A stretch of 43,495 nucleotides of DNA from Desulfohalobiaceae bacterium. Lineage in GTDB: Bacteria; Desulfobacterota; Desulfovibrionia; Desulfovibrionales; Desulfothermaceae. Position numbers and translations under genes: made by a program. Every line of letters starts with the position of its first letter. Within the stretch, counting starts at the first letter, position 1. Of this stretch, positions 41,785 through 43,495 are shown one piece after another. The notes below the pieces were generated by a model that ran no database searches, was not told where the DNA came from, and saw only the letters and a list, made by a program, of their open reading frames with translations. Location: the NCBI GenBank assembly GCA_027013815.1, contig JALWFY010000088.1, positions 1-43,495 on the forward strand, written 5' to 3'.

Positions 41785-43495
41785 GACAAACCAGATCAAT
41801 CTATGGTTAATTACCATACTAACCTTAATTTGCATAGGTCTACCAATTGGGATTAGACTAATAGAACTCCCAAAGTGGAACAACCCAGCCTATGAAATTT
41901 CTGGTGAAAAGATCATGGCAACACATGATGCCTACTATTTTTTGGCATCTGCTATTGGTACTAGTCACAATCCAAAAGAACCACTAGGTATCCTGGTCAG
42001 GACACTATCATATATAACACATGTCCCCCCAGCTACACTTGGTTTCTTTATCCCAGCTATTTTTTGCTCTCTACTGGCAATTCCAATTATCTTTTGGGCA
42101 TTTAGCCTTAAGATACCAGAAGGGGCATTACCCGCCTCGATTTTGGGCTCGTGTTGCCTAGGATATCTTGGCCGTAGCAGGCTTGGATATTTAGACACAG
42201 ACTTTGGAGCCATATCCCTGAGTGTAGCCTTATGCTGTGGAATTGCAATATGGATAGAGCAAACATTAAAAAAGAAAGACATGAAGGATATTTCCAGTTT
42301 AGTTTTTCCTATATTTATTGGAATAATAGGATATATATACACATGGTTCTATGGAGCTGGAAGACCTATTGTACTTATTATACTTACTATTTCATTTATT
42401 AGCTCCATTATAATTAACAAAAAAAATAACAAACCCCTATTTAAACATTTAACTGGATTTCTAATAATTTATATATTTAGTTTTGATATAATAATAGGAT
42501 GTATAGTTGCTTTCATACTCTACATTCTTTCAGAATATTTAAAGGGAAGTATAAATTCAAAAATATTTTATATAATACTCTTGACTGGTATTGTAGTTAC
42601 ATCAATCAGTAGCGACGTTTATCTTATCTTTTATAATGGACTACTGAGAATACTTTCATACAGTAAAATCTTTTCTTTTGCCATTAATGACGAAAAAAAA
42701 TATAATTTGCTACTTCCCAGCGTGGTACAAAGTATTAGAGAGGCTCAAAACATAAGTATCACACAAGCCGTTTATAGAATGGCCAGTAACTATATAACTT
42801 TCCTACTTGGCTTAATTGGTTTTATCTATCTTGTCATAAAAAGGCCATCCTCTTTAGTATTTATCCTGTTTTTAATACTTGGGATCTCCTCTACCTCCCT
42901 TGGAAACAGGTTTGCCATGTATGGAGGAGTGGCAATAGGAATTGGCCTGGGATTTGGGCTTGGGCTGTTTTTTAAAAATTTTGTTCCAAATTTAGGTAGG
43001 TGGTTAATCCAAATAGGGATCACTGTCCTTGTCTTAATACCGATCGTCCAGATTGCAATTAAATTTAAACCATATCCCATTATACCAAAAATCTATGCCA
43101 AGACATTCAAAGAAGTAAGTAAAATAGCCCCAAAGGATTCAAGGCTTTGGCAATGGTGGGATTATGGATACGCTGAACAATACTTTGCAAAGAGGGCCTC
43201 TTTTGGTGATGGTGGTATACATGATGGCCCTACCCTCTATCCCCTGGCCCTTGTCCATACCTCAAACTCTCCAATGCAGGCAAGTCAATTAATTAAATTT
43301 ATAACCTTAAATCAGATCAAGGAGTACAAAAGGTCCCCTAAAAAATACAATAGCCTCCCAAAGATGTGGAGGATATATCTAACAGACCCCATGTTGCCAT
43401 TTAGCAAAATGGGGGCGGAAAATGCCTCTGTGTTTATACAAAGATTAAAGGATACGAAATTATCCCTACCAAAAACACCACCACAATATCTAGTG
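41771..43495 (+). CDS. STT3/PglB-type oligosaccharyltransferase, partial (3' end outside window)
   Basis: The frame is open from a GTG at 41771 to the window edge (575 codons). I chose this GTG because AAGGTGAT, a near-perfect anti-16S match, ends five bases before it; GTG at 41762 is possible. The N-terminal helix is followed by 'THDAYYFLAS' (first acidic motif), 'GRSRLGYLDTDFGAIS' (the R...DxD loop, as in PglB), about a dozen membrane helices, 'SIREAQNIS' (external-loop Glu region) and the diagnostic WWDYG at residues 462-466. This enzyme moves a lipid-linked glycan onto Asn of N-x-S/T sequons in the periplasm. It overlaps the acyl-CoA ligase by 14 bases. Confidence 0.92.
   Translation, partial: MDKTRTNQINLWLITILTLICIGLPIGIRLIELPKWNNPAYEISGEKIMATHDAYYFLASAIGTSHNPKEPLGILVRTLSYITHVPPATLGFFIPAIFCSLLAIPIIFWAFSLKIPEGALPASILGSCCLGYLGRSRLGYLDTDFGAISLSVALCCGIAIWIEQTLKKKDMKDISSLVFPIFIGIIGYIYTWFYGAGRPIVLIILTISFISSIIINKKNNKPLFKHLTGFLIIYIFSFDIIIGCIVAFILYILSEYLKGSINSKIFYIILLTGIVVTSISSDVYLIFYNGLLRILSYSKIFSFAINDEKKYNLLLPSVVQSIREAQNISITQAVYRMASNYITFLLGLIGFIYLVIKRPSSLVFILFLILGISSTSLGNRFAMYGGVAIGIGLGFGLGLFFKNFVPNLGRWLIQIGITVLVLIPIVQIAIKFKPYPIIPKIYAKTFKEVSKIAPKDSRLWQWWDYGYAEQYFAKRASFGDGGIHDGPTLYPLALVHTSNSPMQASQLIKFITLNQIKEYKRSPKKYNSLPKMWRIYLTDPMLPFSKMGAENASVFIQRLKDTKLSLPKTPPQYLV

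Noticed and set aside
1-43495. CRISPR arrays, tRNA or rRNA genes
   Set aside because: No regularly spaced identical repeats and no tRNA or rRNA signature were found by eye; the repeats at 21254-21505 are too irregular for CRISPR.

Overview
The window is AT-rich bacterial chromosome (roughly one third G+C by eye), densely packed and Gram-negative. It carries an Mla lipid-transport operon, TatA, MlaA/MlaC-type exported proteins and a WtpA-type tungstate transporter. It also has a selenoprotein gene and a bacterial STT3/PglB-type oligosaccharyltransferase. Together these suggest an AT-rich, anaerobic, sulfate-reducer-like member of the Desulfobacterota, perhaps near Desulfovibrionales; the placement is inference, because no rRNA or tRNA gene is visible.

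Layout. 1-3604 (minus): two overlapping CBS-domain genes, the first cut by the window edge, and a GspE/PilB-type ATPase with its own terminator. 3630-9260 (minus): a long operon running from a protein of unknown function through HAD phosphatase, YggT, DUF167 and DUF465 proteins into ilvB-ilvN-ilvC, closed by a hairpin terminator. 9384-9596: tatA (plus). 9605-14284 (minus): a degenerate receiver/GGDEF protein, rsmD, coaD, miaA and two exported proteins of unknown function. 14551-18469 (plus): Smr-domain protein, ftsY, NifU-like protein and gltX, meeting rpmB (minus) at a shared terminator. 18706-21557 is an accessory, partly decayed patch: an unidentified ORF remnant, vapBC, a membrane-protein gene and a metallophosphoesterase gene each broken by an in-frame stop, and repeated/inverted sequence.

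21558-26512 is the most interesting part. A tungstate ABC transporter (wtpA-wtpB-wtpC, minus), preceded by a porin remnant, faces a plus-strand set: a methyltransferase, an 86-residue thioredoxin-like selenoprotein (25324-25584, UGA at codon 14, UxxC motif, a bacterial SECIS-like hairpin just downstream) and a HTH regulator with a periplasmic-binding-protein-like ligand domain. The selenoprotein would be called as a stop-truncated fragment by ordinary ORF finding. Tungsten, selenium and an oxyanion-sensing regulator fit the supply and redox upkeep of W/Mo-Sec enzymes such as formate dehydrogenase; that link is a hypothesis.

26519-39794 (minus) runs almost without gaps: mlaE-mlaF-mlaD-mlaC-mlaA (retrograde phospholipid transport), uvrA, then a FecR/TPR protein, a CHASE2 adenylate cyclase and a MscS channel with a cyclic-nucleotide-binding domain (a likely cAMP signalling set), then a D-serine dehydratase-like enzyme and a DUF456 membrane protein. 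MlaF has a C-terminal domain that reads as a degenerate GGDEF. 40042-43495 (plus): a long-chain acyl-CoA ligase whose end overlaps the start of an STT3/PglB oligosaccharyltransferase, which runs off the window.
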